Of a stretch of 64,000 bases of DNA, positions 1-8,490 are shown piece by piece. Made by a program: the position numbers and the translations under genes. Numbering within the stretch: position 1 is the stretch's first letter; each line of letters starts with the position of its first letter. Source of the DNA: Arthrobacter sp. SLBN-100. Lineage in GTDB: Bacteria; Actinomycetota; Actinomycetes; Actinomycetales; Micrococcaceae. The notes beneath the pieces are model-generated. The model worked only from the letters and a program-made list of their open reading frames with translations, was not told the DNA's origin and ran no database searches. The DNA is taken from assembly GCF_006715305.1 (NCBI RefSeq), contig NZ_VFMY01000001.1, positions 2,480,001 through 2,544,000 on the forward strand, given 5' to 3'.

Positions 1-255
1 CATCCGGGCGTGGGCAATGGAGAAGAGCAGCGACTTGGCACCCTGCAGTCCGCCGGTGAGGCCTCTGATCCTTGGGAAGAAGGCCAGGAACACGTCCTGG
101 GTGACCGCCTCGGGATCGTCCACGCCGCGTGCCTTGAGATAGCCCAGCACCGGACCGGCGAAGGTCCGGTAGGCGACGCCGAAGAGCGCTGCCGGGTCGG
201 TTCCGGCGGCGTCGTCGAATATGTCGGTCTCTTCTTGGGCCAAAGTGTCTGGCAC
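1..255 (-). CDS. RNA polymerase sigma-70 family factor (ECF-like), 5' part
   Basis: The gene reads leftwards and runs off the window edge, so only the N-terminal 85 codons are visible. The translation has the look of sigma region 2: GYLKARGVDDPEAVTQDVF followed by LAFFPRIRGL, with the 'D-P-E-x-x-x-Q-D-V-F' pattern typical of ECF sigma factors that bind core polymerase. I place the start at GTG 255 because a strong GGAGGAG ribosome site (263-269) lies 7 nt upstream of it. The ATG at 270 is a possible alternative but would put that site inside the gene. It lies downstream of the Ala-rich protein gene on the same strand, separated by a hairpin. No anti-sigma gene is visible. The family call is good; the regulon is unknown. 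Confidence 0.75.
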   Translation of the reverse strand, partial: MPDTLAQEETDIFDDAAGTDPAALFGVAYRTFAGPVLGYLKARGVDDPEAVTQDVFLAFFPRIRGLTGGLQGAKSLLFSIAHARM

Positions 256-420
256 CAGCGGCTCCTCCATCCCGGGACGGGCAATGCCAGTTCCGGTTTA
301 CGCGGCGGTCTGCGGGTCCCGCCCGGACTGCCCGGCTGCCTCGTGGCGGGCGTCTCCGGACTGTATTTCCGGGCGCAGTTTCCGGGTGCGGGTGATGATC
401 TTACGGATCGGGACTGCCTT

Positions 421-456
421 ACTGCGGGAAGCGGATTTTGTCCCGCTTCCCGCAGT
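421..456 (-). terminator. Strong hairpin after the Ala-rich protein gene
   Basis: A perfect 14-bp inverted repeat (arms 421-434 and 443-456, loop of 8 nt) lies 20 nt beyond the stop of the Ala-rich protein gene and upstream of the sigma factor gene. It has no clear U-tract, so it may act as an actinobacterial I-shaped terminator or as an RNA stabiliser between two genes of one transcript. Confidence 0.6.
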
Positions 457-475
457 ACACACTAGCTAAGGCCGG

Positions 476-1156
476 TTAGCGGACCGAAACGGAGGGTGCG
501 TCAACGACGGTGCCGGCTTCGCCGGGCACGGTGGGAACTGCAGGTACGGCAGGAACTGCGGGCTCGCCGTCGACATCCGGGACGGCGGGGACTGCCGGAA
601 CAGCAGGCAACTCAGGACGCACCACGTCAACAGCGGCAGAACCGGTTGCTTCGGCTCCGGCCGTCGCGGCGGCGTCGGCCTGGGCCGTGACGTCGGTGCA
701 GAAGCTGCCGATGTTTGCCTCGCCCTGCGCCGCAATGGCCAGGGAGGAGAAGCCTTCGGAGGAAGCGTTGAGGCCGCCGTTGGTGAAGGCGGTGCAGAGG
801 CCGAGGGATGCGGCGCCGGCTGCATCAACGGCGGTGCCGGCTGCAGCGGAGACAGAGGCCTGGGCAGCGATGTTCCGGTCAGAAACGGTGGCGTCGCCAG
901 CGGCGTCTGCGTCCGCGTCAGCGGAAGCGTTGGCTGCCGCGTCTGCGGCGGAGTCTGCAGTAGCCTGGCCTTCGGTGGCTGCTTCTGCCGCAAGCTTCGG
1001 GGCCGGTGCGCCGAAGAGGTCGTGGGCGCTCTGCTGTGCTTCGGTGGGGAGAACGCCGGAAACAGCAGCGGCTCCGGTTCCGCCGACGGCAAGGGTGCCG
1101 GCTGCCAGTACTCCGGCGGCGACTTTGCTGGTGGCGAGAACAGTGAACAACGACAT
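476..1156 (-). CDS. Ala-rich, VP-repeat secreted or envelope protein of unknown function
   Basis: A 226-residue protein. The ATG at 1156 is preceded by GGAG (1163-1166) at ideal spacing; the TTG at 1168 is a longer but unlikely start. A hydrophobic stretch at residues 8-35 (TSKVAAGVLAAGTLAVGG) looks like a signal peptide or membrane anchor. The middle is extremely rich in Ala, Asp and Ser. It contains a few Cys residues, and the tail is built of AVPAVPAVP-type repeats ending near SVSVR. I recognise no enzyme or binding domain. The position directly upstream of a sigma factor gene on the same strand, and the membrane-like N-terminus, make a role in an envelope-stress or sigma-control circuit conceivable, but that is only inference from context. 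Confidence 0.6.
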   Translation of the reverse strand: MSLFTVLATSKVAAGVLAAGTLAVGGTGAAAVSGVLPTEAQQSAHDLFGAPAPKLAAEAATEGQATADSAADAAANASADADADAAGDATVSDRNIAAQASVSAAAGTAVDAAGAASLGLCTAFTNGGLNASSEGFSSLAIAAQGEANIGSFCTDVTAQADAAATAGAEATGSAAVDVVRPELPAVPAVPAVPDVDGEPAVPAVPAVPTVPGEAGTVVDAPSVSVR

Positions 1157-1343
1157 TAGACACTCCAAAACCTAGACAACACGTTCGATTCGCGATTCGG
1201 GCCCGGCGGGCGGACCCATCACCTCCTACATCGCAGGGGACGGCGGAAAGGTTACGGACGTGCAGAATCTTTTTTCGGGGCCCTGCAGCCGGCGTTACCG
1301 GCGCCGGCCACGAAACGGGTCCGGCCGGCGCTACGATCGAGGC

Positions 1344-1952
1344 ATGCCTACAACCCCCGAGCCGCAGGAGAAAGCCGGCACCTGGCAGCTGATGGTGGAC
1401 AACAACAAGGCCCTCCTGATCCGGAAGACCGGCAAGGACACCGCACATTGGGTCCGGAAGGCCCGCGCCGCCGGCATCCACAACGACGGCGAGCTCCGCA
1501 CCTGGATGCGGGAGGAATTCGGGGTGACCGGGTACGCCCAATACGCAGTGTCCTGGGAAATGTTCGGCTACCCGGACTTCATGCTCCGCGACGCTGACGA
1601 ACTGATCGACGGCCAGTACGCCAACCACCCTCATCTGAGGCCCATCGCCGATGCGCTCCTGGCGTGGGCCTCTGCCACTGATGGGGTGGAGATCCAGATG
1701 CGGAAGGGCTACGTGTCACTCCACAGCCGGCGGCGGAAGTTCGCCCAGGTCACCAGGACCACCAACAAGGCAGTGGACGTGACACTCCGGCTCGACGCCA
1801 CTGGGCTGGATTACCCTGTGGAGGGCAGGATCGACGCGGTCAAAACCCGCGCCGATGATCCGTTCACGCGCCGCGTCCGGCTCACGTCAGAGGACCAGGT
1901 GGATGACGAACTGCTGGAGATCCTGGCAACGGCCCTGGATCAGAACAGCTGA
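1344..1952 (+). CDS. DUF4287 / DUF5655 domain protein
   Basis: 202 residues starting at ATG 1344. A longer in-frame extension to 1260 reads through GC-rich upstream DNA and lacks a ribosome site. The N-terminal half (about residues 8-75) has the DUF4287 pattern, with KTGKDTAHWVRKAR and the following LRTWMREEFGVTGYAQ. The C-terminal half (about 85-200) matches the DUF5655 type that follows it in actinobacterial proteins. This double-domain protein is widespread in Actinobacteria, and its biochemical function has not been established as far as I know. It is monocistronic and divergent from the Ala-rich protein gene. There are no membrane segments, so it is probably cytoplasmic. Confidence 0.75.
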   Translation: MPTTPEPQEKAGTWQLMVDNNKALLIRKTGKDTAHWVRKARAAGIHNDGELRTWMREEFGVTGYAQYAVSWEMFGYPDFMLRDADELIDGQYANHPHLRPIADALLAWASATDGVEIQMRKGYVSLHSRRRKFAQVTRTTNKAVDVTLRLDATGLDYPVEGRIDAVKTRADDPFTRRVRLTSEDQVDDELLEILATALDQNS

Positions 1953-2260
1953 CCCCCGTCAAACCGCGACGGCGGACACCTCACCTCCCCTGACCGTCAC
2001 CGCGAAGACCCAGCGGAACGATTCGTGGCCGGCCCAGTGCTCCGGCACGTCCCGTCCGGCGCGGCAACACGGCTCCCTCCCGGACCCAGCGTGCACTGCC
2101 AGTCCTGTGCGGAGCCGGGATCCCCGGGTAACTCCATAAACAGCGGACGCATGAGGGGCCTCCGCATCGGCTTCCGCAGCGGCCATCTGCAAACAGGGCA
2201 TCAGCCGCATCTTTTGCTCGGTGGAAGGCGCCGTCACAGTCGGCCGGGTACAGCTGCGGC
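1953..2260. other. Decayed coding DNA, no intact gene
   Basis: About 300 bp without a convincing intact gene. On the minus strand short stretches look protein-like, for example one ending in EHWAGHESFRWVFAVTV and another frame with YPADCDGAFHRAKDAADALF. They sit in different frames and are interrupted. I read this as the remnant of one or two genes that have lost their frames. Confidence 0.4.
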
Positions 2261-2745
2261 AGCCGGCTACGCGCCGACTATCCCGGCGTCGGTTTCCTGA
2301 ACTCCAGCGCCTCGGCGTCCGCCCGCGCCTGCCGTTCACGCAGGTCCGGATCCGTGCCACCGGCCTCGATGTACGCCGATCTCCTCGTCGTCCAGCACCA
2401 GCAGTTCGGCCTGGCCGCCGAGCCATGCCGAGTTGAGGGGTAGCACGCATCCCCGCCACGCCTTCCCGGACCAAGGTGTGCGCTGCGGAACGGTCGACGG
2501 CGGTGAACTTGTACTGCGCAAACCCTCCCTCGAGTGCCTGGGGCAGTTAGAAGTCCACAAAGCAGCTCCGCACCGCCACTGACGACATCTCCTCCGCGTA
2601 GAGCAGGGCGCTATGCATGCATCAACGATGCTGGCATTGGCTTCTACGACGTCCTCGTCGATCGATGCAACGCTGCTGCTGGTCAGGACGACGGGCTGCT
2701 GGCTGGTGGCTCGTGGCTCGTGGCTCTGGCTCCTGGCAACCGGGA
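2261..2745 (-). pseudogene. Broken DMP19 (DUF4375)-like protein gene
   Basis: Three minus-strand fragments, read in order, give one protein: VVLTSSSVASIDEDVVEANA (about 2695-2630), then YAEEMSSVAVRSCFVDF, an in-frame TAA, and LEGGFAQYKFTAVDRSAA with VREGVAGM (about 2600-2430), then LNSAWLGGQAELLVLDDEE and finally ADAEALEFRKPTPG before a stop near 2270. The order and the 'GGFAQY...VREGVAGM' pattern resemble the DMP19/DUF4375 family. At least one stop codon and two or three frameshifts separate the pieces, so the gene is dead. Imperfect 9-bp repeats (CTCGTGGCT type) lie near 2702-2735. The outer boundaries are approximate. Confidence 0.5.
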
Positions 2746-2780
2746 GGGCAGCTTTTAGTCAAATTCCTTTCAGCCGTCTA

Positions 2781-2844
2781 TTGACCATTTCGAGACGGCG
2801 TGAAAACATGATGGGCAGTTGTGATACCGGTACCAAGAGTATCA
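2781..2844 (+). promoter_or_regulatory. Promoter and LacI-type operator of the frl deglycase gene
   Basis: The 14-mer TGATACCGGTACCA (2822-2835) is a near-palindrome with a central CCGG. The same 14-mer occurs in opposite orientation at 6067-6080 in front of the importer operon. A TTGACC (2781-2786) and an AT-rich stretch about 17 nt later could be -35 and -10 elements, which would put the operator just downstream of the transcript start. A second overlapping inverted repeat, TGATAC...GTATCA, spans 2822-2844. Confidence 0.7.
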
Positions 2845-2878
2845 ACCGCAACTGTTTCCAAAGACGAAAGGACAGCTT

Positions 2879-3880
2879 GTGCTCGGCTTCAAAGAAGAGG
2901 AATTCCTCGCCCAGACCGGTAGTGCACTCGCGCTGCAGGGACAGATCGAACAGTTCGTGGACTCCATCCAGGAGCGGGGTTTTGAAAACCTTTTCCTCAT
3001 CGGCGCCGGTGGCACCTACGCCGCGATGCTGCCTTACGAACACTTCATCCGCTCACGTTCCACCCTTCCCGTACGCGCAGCAATCGGCAAGGAGCTGATG
3101 CTGACCGGGGACCCTGCGTTCGGGCCCGGATCCATCGCGGTCTTTGCGTCCGTTTCCGGAACAACGGAGGACATCATCGAGGCGATCCAATTCGCCAAAG
3201 CCAAAGGTGCCTACACCATAGGCTTCACGGGTTTCAGCGAGAGCCCTTTTGCCAAGTCCCTGGATGTCGCCCTGATCACCGAACCCAAAACCTGGCCGTT
3301 CGACATCCCCCTGCTCCTCCTGGCCACCCGCCTCCTCGCTGTGCGGGGAGAGTTTGAGGGATACGAAGAACTTGCCGGTGAACTCCAGGGCATCCCCAAA
3401 GTCCTCGTTGAGGTGGCACGCCAGGCGGAGCCAGTGGCGGAAGCGTTTGCGGAACGGAACAAGGATGCGGACTACCACTTCCTCGTCGGCGCCGGCAATC
3501 TCTGGGGCTTCACCTATTTGTACTCAATGTGCATCCTCGAGGAAATGCAGTGGTTGCGCACCACGCGTGTCCACGGTGCTGAGTTTTTCCACGGGTCCCT
3601 GGAACTCATCGAAGAGGACACCAGCCTGGTGCTTTTCCTGGGCGAAGACGAAAGCCGGCCGCTTATGGAACGGGTGGTTAAGTTCGCCGAGAACTACAAC
3701 AAGAACACCACCATCCTGGATACCAGAGACTACGAACTGGCGGGAATCAGCCCCCGGTTCCGGGGCTTGCTGGCACCTTTGGTCCTGGACATGGTGGCGG
3801 ACCGGATCAGCAAGCACCTGGAACGGGTCCGCAACCACCCGCTGGACCTGCGCCGCTACTACCGGGTCGTTGAATACTGA
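2879..3880 (+). CDS. frlB: SIS-domain fructosamine-6-phosphate deglycase (FrlB-like)
   Basis: 333 residues with a GTG start at 2879 and a GAAAGGA ribosome site 6 nt upstream. It is a two-lobed SIS (sugar isomerase) protein. The first sugar-phosphate site is at LIGAGGTYAAM (about residue 40) with the Ser/Thr motif ASVSGTTEDIIEA (about 90-103); the second lobe begins at HFLVGAGNLWGF, followed by the RVHGAEFFHG stretch that carries the probable catalytic Glu and His. Members of this branch split fructoselysine 6-phosphate or similar phosphorylated Amadori compounds into glucose 6-phosphate and the free amine. The call rests on fold and length and, most strongly, on the adjacent FrlD-like kinase and FrlC-like epimerase. 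The amine released (lysine, arginine or another amino acid) cannot be told from sequence. Confidence 0.8.
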   Translation: MLGFKEEEFLAQTGSALALQGQIEQFVDSIQERGFENLFLIGAGGTYAAMLPYEHFIRSRSTLPVRAAIGKELMLTGDPAFGPGSIAVFASVSGTTEDIIEAIQFAKAKGAYTIGFTGFSESPFAKSLDVALITEPKTWPFDIPLLLLATRLLAVRGEFEGYEELAGELQGIPKVLVEVARQAEPVAEAFAERNKDADYHFLVGAGNLWGFTYLYSMCILEEMQWLRTTRVHGAEFFHGSLELIEEDTSLVLFLGEDESRPLMERVVKFAENYNKNTTILDTRDYELAGISPRFRGLLAPLVLDMVADRISKHLERVRNHPLDLRRYYRVVEY

Positions 3881-3963
3881 CAAAAACCGTTGGCCGCGCC
3901 CCTGCCCGGGGCGCGGCAGCTTCGGCTGCGTGCCGGAGACACCGCCGTCAAGACAGGATGAGC

Positions 3964-4842
3964 ATGAAAGTAATAGGGTTCGGGGACAACATCGTGGACC
4001 GTTTCCTGGACCGGGGGGTGATGTATCCGGGTGGAAACTGCGTTAACTTCGCGGTCCTGGCACGCCGGCTCGGCCTGGAGTCAGCCTATGTCGGCGTCTT
4101 CGGTTCCGATCCATTGGGCGCCTTTGTCCGTTCCGCGATAACGGCGGAAGGAGTTGACACCAGCAGGTGCCAGATTCGTCAAGGCCCTAACGGCGTCACC
4201 GAAATCGAGGTTATCAACGGCGACCGCGTCTTCCTGGGCTGGAACGAAGGGGGCGTCACCATCAGTCAGCCCTTCGTGCTCGGGCCGGAGCACCAGGACT
4301 ACCTGGCCGCCGCAGCCCTTGTCCATTCAAGCGTTTACTCCGCTTCGGAGGACCAGCTCCCGTCAGTGCGGGCGGCCGGAACTCTAGTCAGCTTTGACTA
4401 TTCGTGGGAGCCGGAGCGCCGGACTGACCTCTACCTCGGACGCACTGCCCCGTACGTGGACCTGGCCCTGTTGTCCCTCGGTGACGCTCCTTTGGAAGCC
4501 GTTGAACACGAGCTCGCGAGGGTAATTGGGGCAGGCGCCTCGCTTGCCGTTGCCACCAGGGGGGCCGCGGGGGCAGTTCTGTACGACGGCGAGCGGTTCG
4601 TTACGCAAGGAGCAGCGCCAACGAACGCGCGAAGATTCGCCGATACGATGGGCTGTGGAGACGCTTTCGTCACCGGCCTGGCAGTGAGCCTCCTGCGGTC
4701 CGGATGGACCCGGGATTCCCCGCCGAGTCTGGATTCCCTGCGCCCGGCCCTCCTTTTTGCCGCCGAAACGGCCGCAGAGCAGTGCTATGTTGAAGCTGCC
4801 TTCGGACACGGCCGCCCTGCGGCTGCAGCAACTAGGATCTGA
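3964..4842 (+). CDS. frlD: PfkB-family fructosamine (fructoselysine) kinase (FrlD-like)
   Basis: 292 residues. I start at ATG 3964, which follows AGGA with 5-nt spacing and matches the usual MKV-type N-terminus of FrlD; the ATG at 3958 is the alternative. The N-terminus GFGDNIVDRFLDRGVMYPGG is a hallmark of FrlD rather than of ribokinase or fructokinase. The family signature follows, with the anion-hole/catalytic motif DTMGCGDAFVTG near residue 230. The enzyme phosphorylates the C6 position of fructosyl-amines in the cytoplasm with ATP, making the substrate for the deglycase encoded 83 nt upstream. It is presumably cotranscribed with that gene and lies just ahead of the LacI regulator. Confidence 0.8.
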   Translation: MKVIGFGDNIVDRFLDRGVMYPGGNCVNFAVLARRLGLESAYVGVFGSDPLGAFVRSAITAEGVDTSRCQIRQGPNGVTEIEVINGDRVFLGWNEGGVTISQPFVLGPEHQDYLAAAALVHSSVYSASEDQLPSVRAAGTLVSFDYSWEPERRTDLYLGRTAPYVDLALLSLGDAPLEAVEHELARVIGAGASLAVATRGAAGAVLYDGERFVTQGAAPTNARRFADTMGCGDAFVTGLAVSLLRSGWTRDSPPSLDSLRPALLFAAETAAEQCYVEAAFGHGRPAAAATRI

Positions 4843-4903
4843 AGCACGAGTTGTCCATTCATCTGAAGCGCGCCAGCGCGATCCCGGGCCCGGAAGGGAA
4901 GCT

Positions 4904-6007
4904 ATGTCGCCAGATCATCAGCACGGTGGCGCTCCGACCATTTCGGAAGTAGCCGCTGCCGCTGGGGTTGGCAGGGCAACGGTGGCACGTACCCTGGGCA
5001 ACTACGGGTCCGTCAGCGACGCCACCCGCGCGAAGGTGCTGCAGGCCGCGGAACGGCTGGGCTATCAAGCCAACACCTTGGCTCGCAGCATGAGCACGGG
5101 CGTCACCAAAACCCTGGGAATTGTTCTGGCGGACGTGGCCAACCCCTTCTTTTCGGGGGTCCTCAGGGGCATCTCCGAAACGGCCAAACAGGCCGGTTAC
5201 GATGCCATCATCCTGAGTACAGACGAGAAGCTGGAACTGGAGCGCGACGCCATCAGGGTCCTGCTGGCCAAGCAGGTTGATGGCCTGGTGGTGGCTTCGG
5301 CGGCGGGCAGGAGCGACGACGTCTCCCACCTTTCCAGCGCCATCGAACGCGGAATACCGGTGGTACTGATCGACCGCTTGGTGGATGGCCTGGATATCGA
5401 CTCGGTGGTCATCGACAACCGGGAAGCCGCCCGCTCCGCCGTCGCGTCCTTGATTGCAAACGGTCACCACCGGATAGCCTTCGCCTGGGGTCCGGTGACC
5501 CTGAGCCCTGCAACCGATCTGCAGCAGATGCACAAGATTCTCGACGAGGCACTCTGGAGCGACGGCGAGCGTCTTCGCGGATATCTGGATGCCCTGGAAG
5601 AGGCCGGTATACCTTTTGACACCGCCCTGGTGACTCACGTGCTGAAGAATGAAGGACAGGCAACCAGGGCCATCGGCGGGATGCTGGCTCTGGCCGATCC
5701 GCCAACAGCCATTTTCACCACGGAAACCGAGGCTACCGTGGGAGCCCTGCATGCACTGCGGAATCACAACCGGAGGATCCTCAAGGACGTTGCCCTGATC
5801 GGGTTCGACGACAGCCCCTGGGCTGCGGTCATGGAGCCTCCCCTGACCATGATCCAGCAACCGATGCGCGAGTTGGGAGCCGCCGCAGCGCGACAACTCC
5901 TGGCCCGCACCGGTGGAGATACCTCCGCACCCAAAAAGCAGGTACTGCCGTCCACCCTCATTGCCCGCTCTTCCGATGGCCCCGCTCCTTCCCGCGCGGC
6001 GCAGTGA
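4904..6007 (+). CDS. LacI-family regulator of the fructosamine locus
   Basis: 367 residues. ATG 4904 has GGAAGGGA just upstream, whereas a longer frame back to 4757 overlaps the kinase gene. The N-terminus carries the LacI helix-turn-helix (TISEVAAAAGVGRATVARTL) and hinge helix (NTLARSMSTG), followed by a periplasmic-binding-protein-type sensor domain (LGIVLADVANPFFSGVLRGI onwards). It sits in the middle of the locus, between two copies of the same 14-mer operator (2822 and 6067), so autoregulated repression of both transcripts, relieved by a fructosamine or its phosphate, is the simplest reading. It is clearly related to the LacI protein at 10180-11259: both share ARxLGNYG in the DNA-reading region. 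Confidence 0.88.
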   Translation: MSPDHQHGGAPTISEVAAAAGVGRATVARTLGNYGSVSDATRAKVLQAAERLGYQANTLARSMSTGVTKTLGIVLADVANPFFSGVLRGISETAKQAGYDAIILSTDEKLELERDAIRVLLAKQVDGLVVASAAGRSDDVSHLSSAIERGIPVVLIDRLVDGLDIDSVVIDNREAARSAVASLIANGHHRIAFAWGPVTLSPATDLQQMHKILDEALWSDGERLRGYLDALEEAGIPFDTALVTHVLKNEGQATRAIGGMLALADPPTAIFTTETEATVGALHALRNHNRRILKDVALIGFDDSPWAAVMEPPLTMIQQPMRELGAAAARQLLARTGGDTSAPKKQVLPSTLIARSSDGPAPSRAAQ

Positions 6008-6050
6008 ACCGCTGGTAAGTATTTCTTTCTGAACCCTTCCCCGGGACGAC

Positions 6051-6080
6051 GAATCATGATTCACTGTGGTACCGGTATCA
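6051..6080 (+). promoter_or_regulatory. Operator of the fructosamine importer operon
   Basis: TGGTACCGGTATCA (6067-6080) is the exact reverse complement of the 14-mer at 2822-2835. It is directly preceded by a separate perfect palindrome, GAATCATGATTC (6051-6062). The pair lies about 110 nt ahead of the solute-binding protein gene. Confidence 0.7.
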
Positions 6081-6187
6081 AACATTCCCAAAATTGCGAC
6101 CTGACGCAGGTGCCATCCAACGGAGGGCGGCACTCTTCGTCCCCTGGACCCTCGGCTATTCAGCCATCCGAGCGAAAGTAGAACACG

Positions 6188-7507
6188 ATGCGGAAAAGCA
6201 CGCACATGATGACAGCCCTGCTGGCTGGCACAGCCCTTGCCTTGACCGGCTGCACCGGCGGGAGCCAGACTGCGGCGCAGTTGGATCTACAGAAAGAGCC
6301 CGAGTACTCGGGGACTGTAAGTATCCTCACCAAATTCGGCGGGGATCCCCTTGAGCCCTACTTTGAGGATTTGGCGGCCGAGTACACCAAACTCCATCCG
6401 GAGGTTTCCTTCGAGCTCATCCAGGAAACTGACCAGAGCATCAAGGACAAAACCAAGACCCTCACTGCGTCCCAGGCCTTGCCCGACATCTACTTCACGT
6501 GGGCGGGGAACTGGGCGAACAACTTCATCGACGGCGGCCTGGCTGCGGACCTGACGCAAGCCATTGCCCCCGGCACTGAATGGGGAAGCACCTTCGGCGA
6601 GTCTTCACTCAAGGCCTTCGAGAAAGACGGTAAGTACTTTGCCGTCCCCCTTTACAACAACGGCAAATTCATGGGCTATAACCAGAAAGTCTTTAAGGAT
6701 CTGGGCCTCAATCCGCCATCCACCCTCGAGGAACTGATCTCTTCGTGCTCAGTACTCCGGGGTGCCGGCTACGAGCCAATCGCCTTCGGCAACAAGGACG
6801 GCTGGCCAGGCCTGCACTACCTGCAGCAACTGTTCGCTTATGAGGTGCCGGCTGAGGCGCTGGAAGCGGATTTCCACCCTGAAACTGCGAAACTCGACGA
6901 CCCGGGTTACCTCCGGGCCATGCAACAGTTCACCGGGCTGATCAACGAATGCACGGGGAGCGGTAAAGATTCCAACGGCGTCCTTTACACCAGCGCCCAG
7001 CAGGCACTGGCTACGGGCACCGCCGGGATGTACTACCAGGAGGTCCTCGAATTCGACACTACGGCGTCAGAGGGATCCCAACTCAAAAACGACGGCCTGG
7101 GCATCTTCAAGCTGCCCGCCTCGGCCGCGGCGAAGGGCGATACGAAGGCAATTGAAGGCTCTCCGGAGGGATACCTGATTAATCCGAAATCGAAGAACGC
7201 GGCACTGGCGGTTGACTTCATGAAGTTCGCCACGAGCAAGGAAAATGCCACAAAGCTTTCAGCTCCGCCGTACGGTCAGCCGAGCGCGGTCAAGGGCGTG
7301 GTCTCGGAACAGAACTCGACCGGACCGGTGGTCGAAGGCATCAAGCAGGTGAATGAGGCGTCCGAGGCCATCATCTGGCTGGACTCAGTCACCGTTCCAG
7401 ATGTCGCCGATGCCTGGCTGGCAGGCGGCGAAGCCCTTGTGGCCGGAAGCCAGTCCCCGCAACAGGTCCTTGACGCCGTCCGTTCCGCTTCCAACGCAGC
7501 CAAGTAG
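6188..7507 (+). CDS. CUT1-type ABC importer lipoprotein, solute-binding (fructosamine locus)
   Basis: 439 residues. The N-terminus is a lipoprotein signal with lipobox ALTGC (Cys at residue 22), so the mature protein is anchored outside the membrane. The rest has the features of bacterial extracellular sugar-binding proteins of family 1, such as YTKLHPEVSFELI and LPDIYFTWAGNWANNFID near the N-terminal lobe. It delivers substrate to the two permeases encoded next. The genes around it suggest fructosyl-amino acids or glycated peptides, although the fold alone would equally suit an oligosaccharide. No ATPase gene follows, so an ATPase encoded elsewhere (MsiK-type) must energise transport. Confidence 0.85.
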   Translation: MRKSTHMMTALLAGTALALTGCTGGSQTAAQLDLQKEPEYSGTVSILTKFGGDPLEPYFEDLAAEYTKLHPEVSFELIQETDQSIKDKTKTLTASQALPDIYFTWAGNWANNFIDGGLAADLTQAIAPGTEWGSTFGESSLKAFEKDGKYFAVPLYNNGKFMGYNQKVFKDLGLNPPSTLEELISSCSVLRGAGYEPIAFGNKDGWPGLHYLQQLFAYEVPAEALEADFHPETAKLDDPGYLRAMQQFTGLINECTGSGKDSNGVLYTSAQQALATGTAGMYYQEVLEFDTTASEGSQLKNDGLGIFKLPASAAAKGDTKAIEGSPEGYLINPKSKNAALAVDFMKFATSKENATKLSAPPYGQPSAVKGVVSEQNSTGPVVEGIKQVNEASEAIIWLDSVTVPDVADAWLAGGEALVAGSQSPQQVLDAVRSASNAAK

Positions 7508-7518
7508 CGGATGCTGCC

Positions 7519-8490
7519 ATGACAGTCTCAAACGCGATCCGGAGGCCGGCGTCTTCAGCCTCCGGATCGGATGTCAAGGATCTCCCCCGCGGTGGGCAGG
7601 CGCCCATGAGGAAGGCCGCCCGGTGGCGCAACCTGGTGTGGGTCCTGCCTGCAGTTTTGCTGCTTTGTGTCTTCTGCTACCTGCCCCTCGTGCAGAATCT
7701 GGGCTTCAGCCTGCTCAAGTGGGACATCTACAGCGGTCGGCAGGCCTTCGTTGGCGCCGACAACTACGTCAAGATGGTCAATGACCCGATCTTCTGGAAA
7801 TCACTCCTCAACAACACGCTTTATGCCGGAATCTCAATTATCTTCCAGGTGTTCGGAGCGCTGGTTCTGGCAGCCCTCGTGGAGGGATTGCCCAGCTCCC
7901 GCTGGCGGGGCACCCTCCGTGCGATCTACTTCGTTCCCTCGGCAATATCCCTCACTGTGGCCGGGCTCCTGTTCTATTTCATCTATGAGCCCCGGATGGG
8001 CATCCTGAACGCCGCGCTGGAGACCCTGGGCCTTGGAAACTTCGCACAAGCCTGGCTCGGCCAGGAAAACACCGCGATCTTCGGCATCATCGCCATGAGC
8101 CAGTGGCAGGGCTTCGGCTACTGCACATTGCTCTTCGCAGTGGCGCTGCAACGTATTCCCTCCGAGCTTTTCGAGGCGGCGTCAATCGACGGCGTCGGTC
8201 CCGTCCGCCGGTTCTTTTCTGTTTCCCTGCCCCTGGTCCGCGAGATGAGCAGCCTGATGATGATCGTGACGGTCTCAGGGGCCTTCCAGGTTTTCAACGA
8301 GGTGATGGTAATGACCACAGGCGGCCCCAACAATTCCAGCCAGGTCCTGGGGACCTGGCTCTACCGCAGCGGTTTTGTCCGCAATGACTTCGGCTATGCC
8401 GCGGCCATTGCCACCGCTGTTTTCGTCATCACACTGGTCCTCGCGGTACTCCAACTCTGGCTGGCCAGGCGCAGGAGGGTGGAATGGTGA
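7519..8490 (+). CDS. ABC importer permease 1 (MalF-like) of the fructosamine locus
   Basis: 323 residues starting at ATG 7519, 11 nt after the binding-protein gene. A hydrophilic N-terminus of about 35 residues precedes six predicted membrane spans, the first being LVWVLPAVLLLCVFCYLPLV. The cytoplasmic EAA loop that contacts the ATPase is LFEAASIDGVGPVRRF. It pairs with the next gene product to form the channel. The stop overlaps the following start by 7 nt, indicating translational coupling. Confidence 0.87.
   Translation: MTVSNAIRRPASSASGSDVKDLPRGGQAPMRKAARWRNLVWVLPAVLLLCVFCYLPLVQNLGFSLLKWDIYSGRQAFVGADNYVKMVNDPIFWKSLLNNTLYAGISIIFQVFGALVLAALVEGLPSSRWRGTLRAIYFVPSAISLTVAGLLFYFIYEPRMGILNAALETLGLGNFAQAWLGQENTAIFGIIAMSQWQGFGYCTLLFAVALQRIPSELFEAASIDGVGPVRRFFSVSLPLVREMSSLMMIVTVSGAFQVFNEVMVMTTGGPNNSSQVLGTWLYRSGFVRNDFGYAAAIATAVFVITLVLAVLQLWLARRRRVEW

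Noticed and set aside
510..1175. Long plus-strand open frame (221 codons) across the Ala-rich gene
   Set aside because: It is the GC-rich shadow of the minus-strand gene. It is full of GTAGTAGT repeats in protein form, has no ribosome site, and the minus frame has a better start and codon use.
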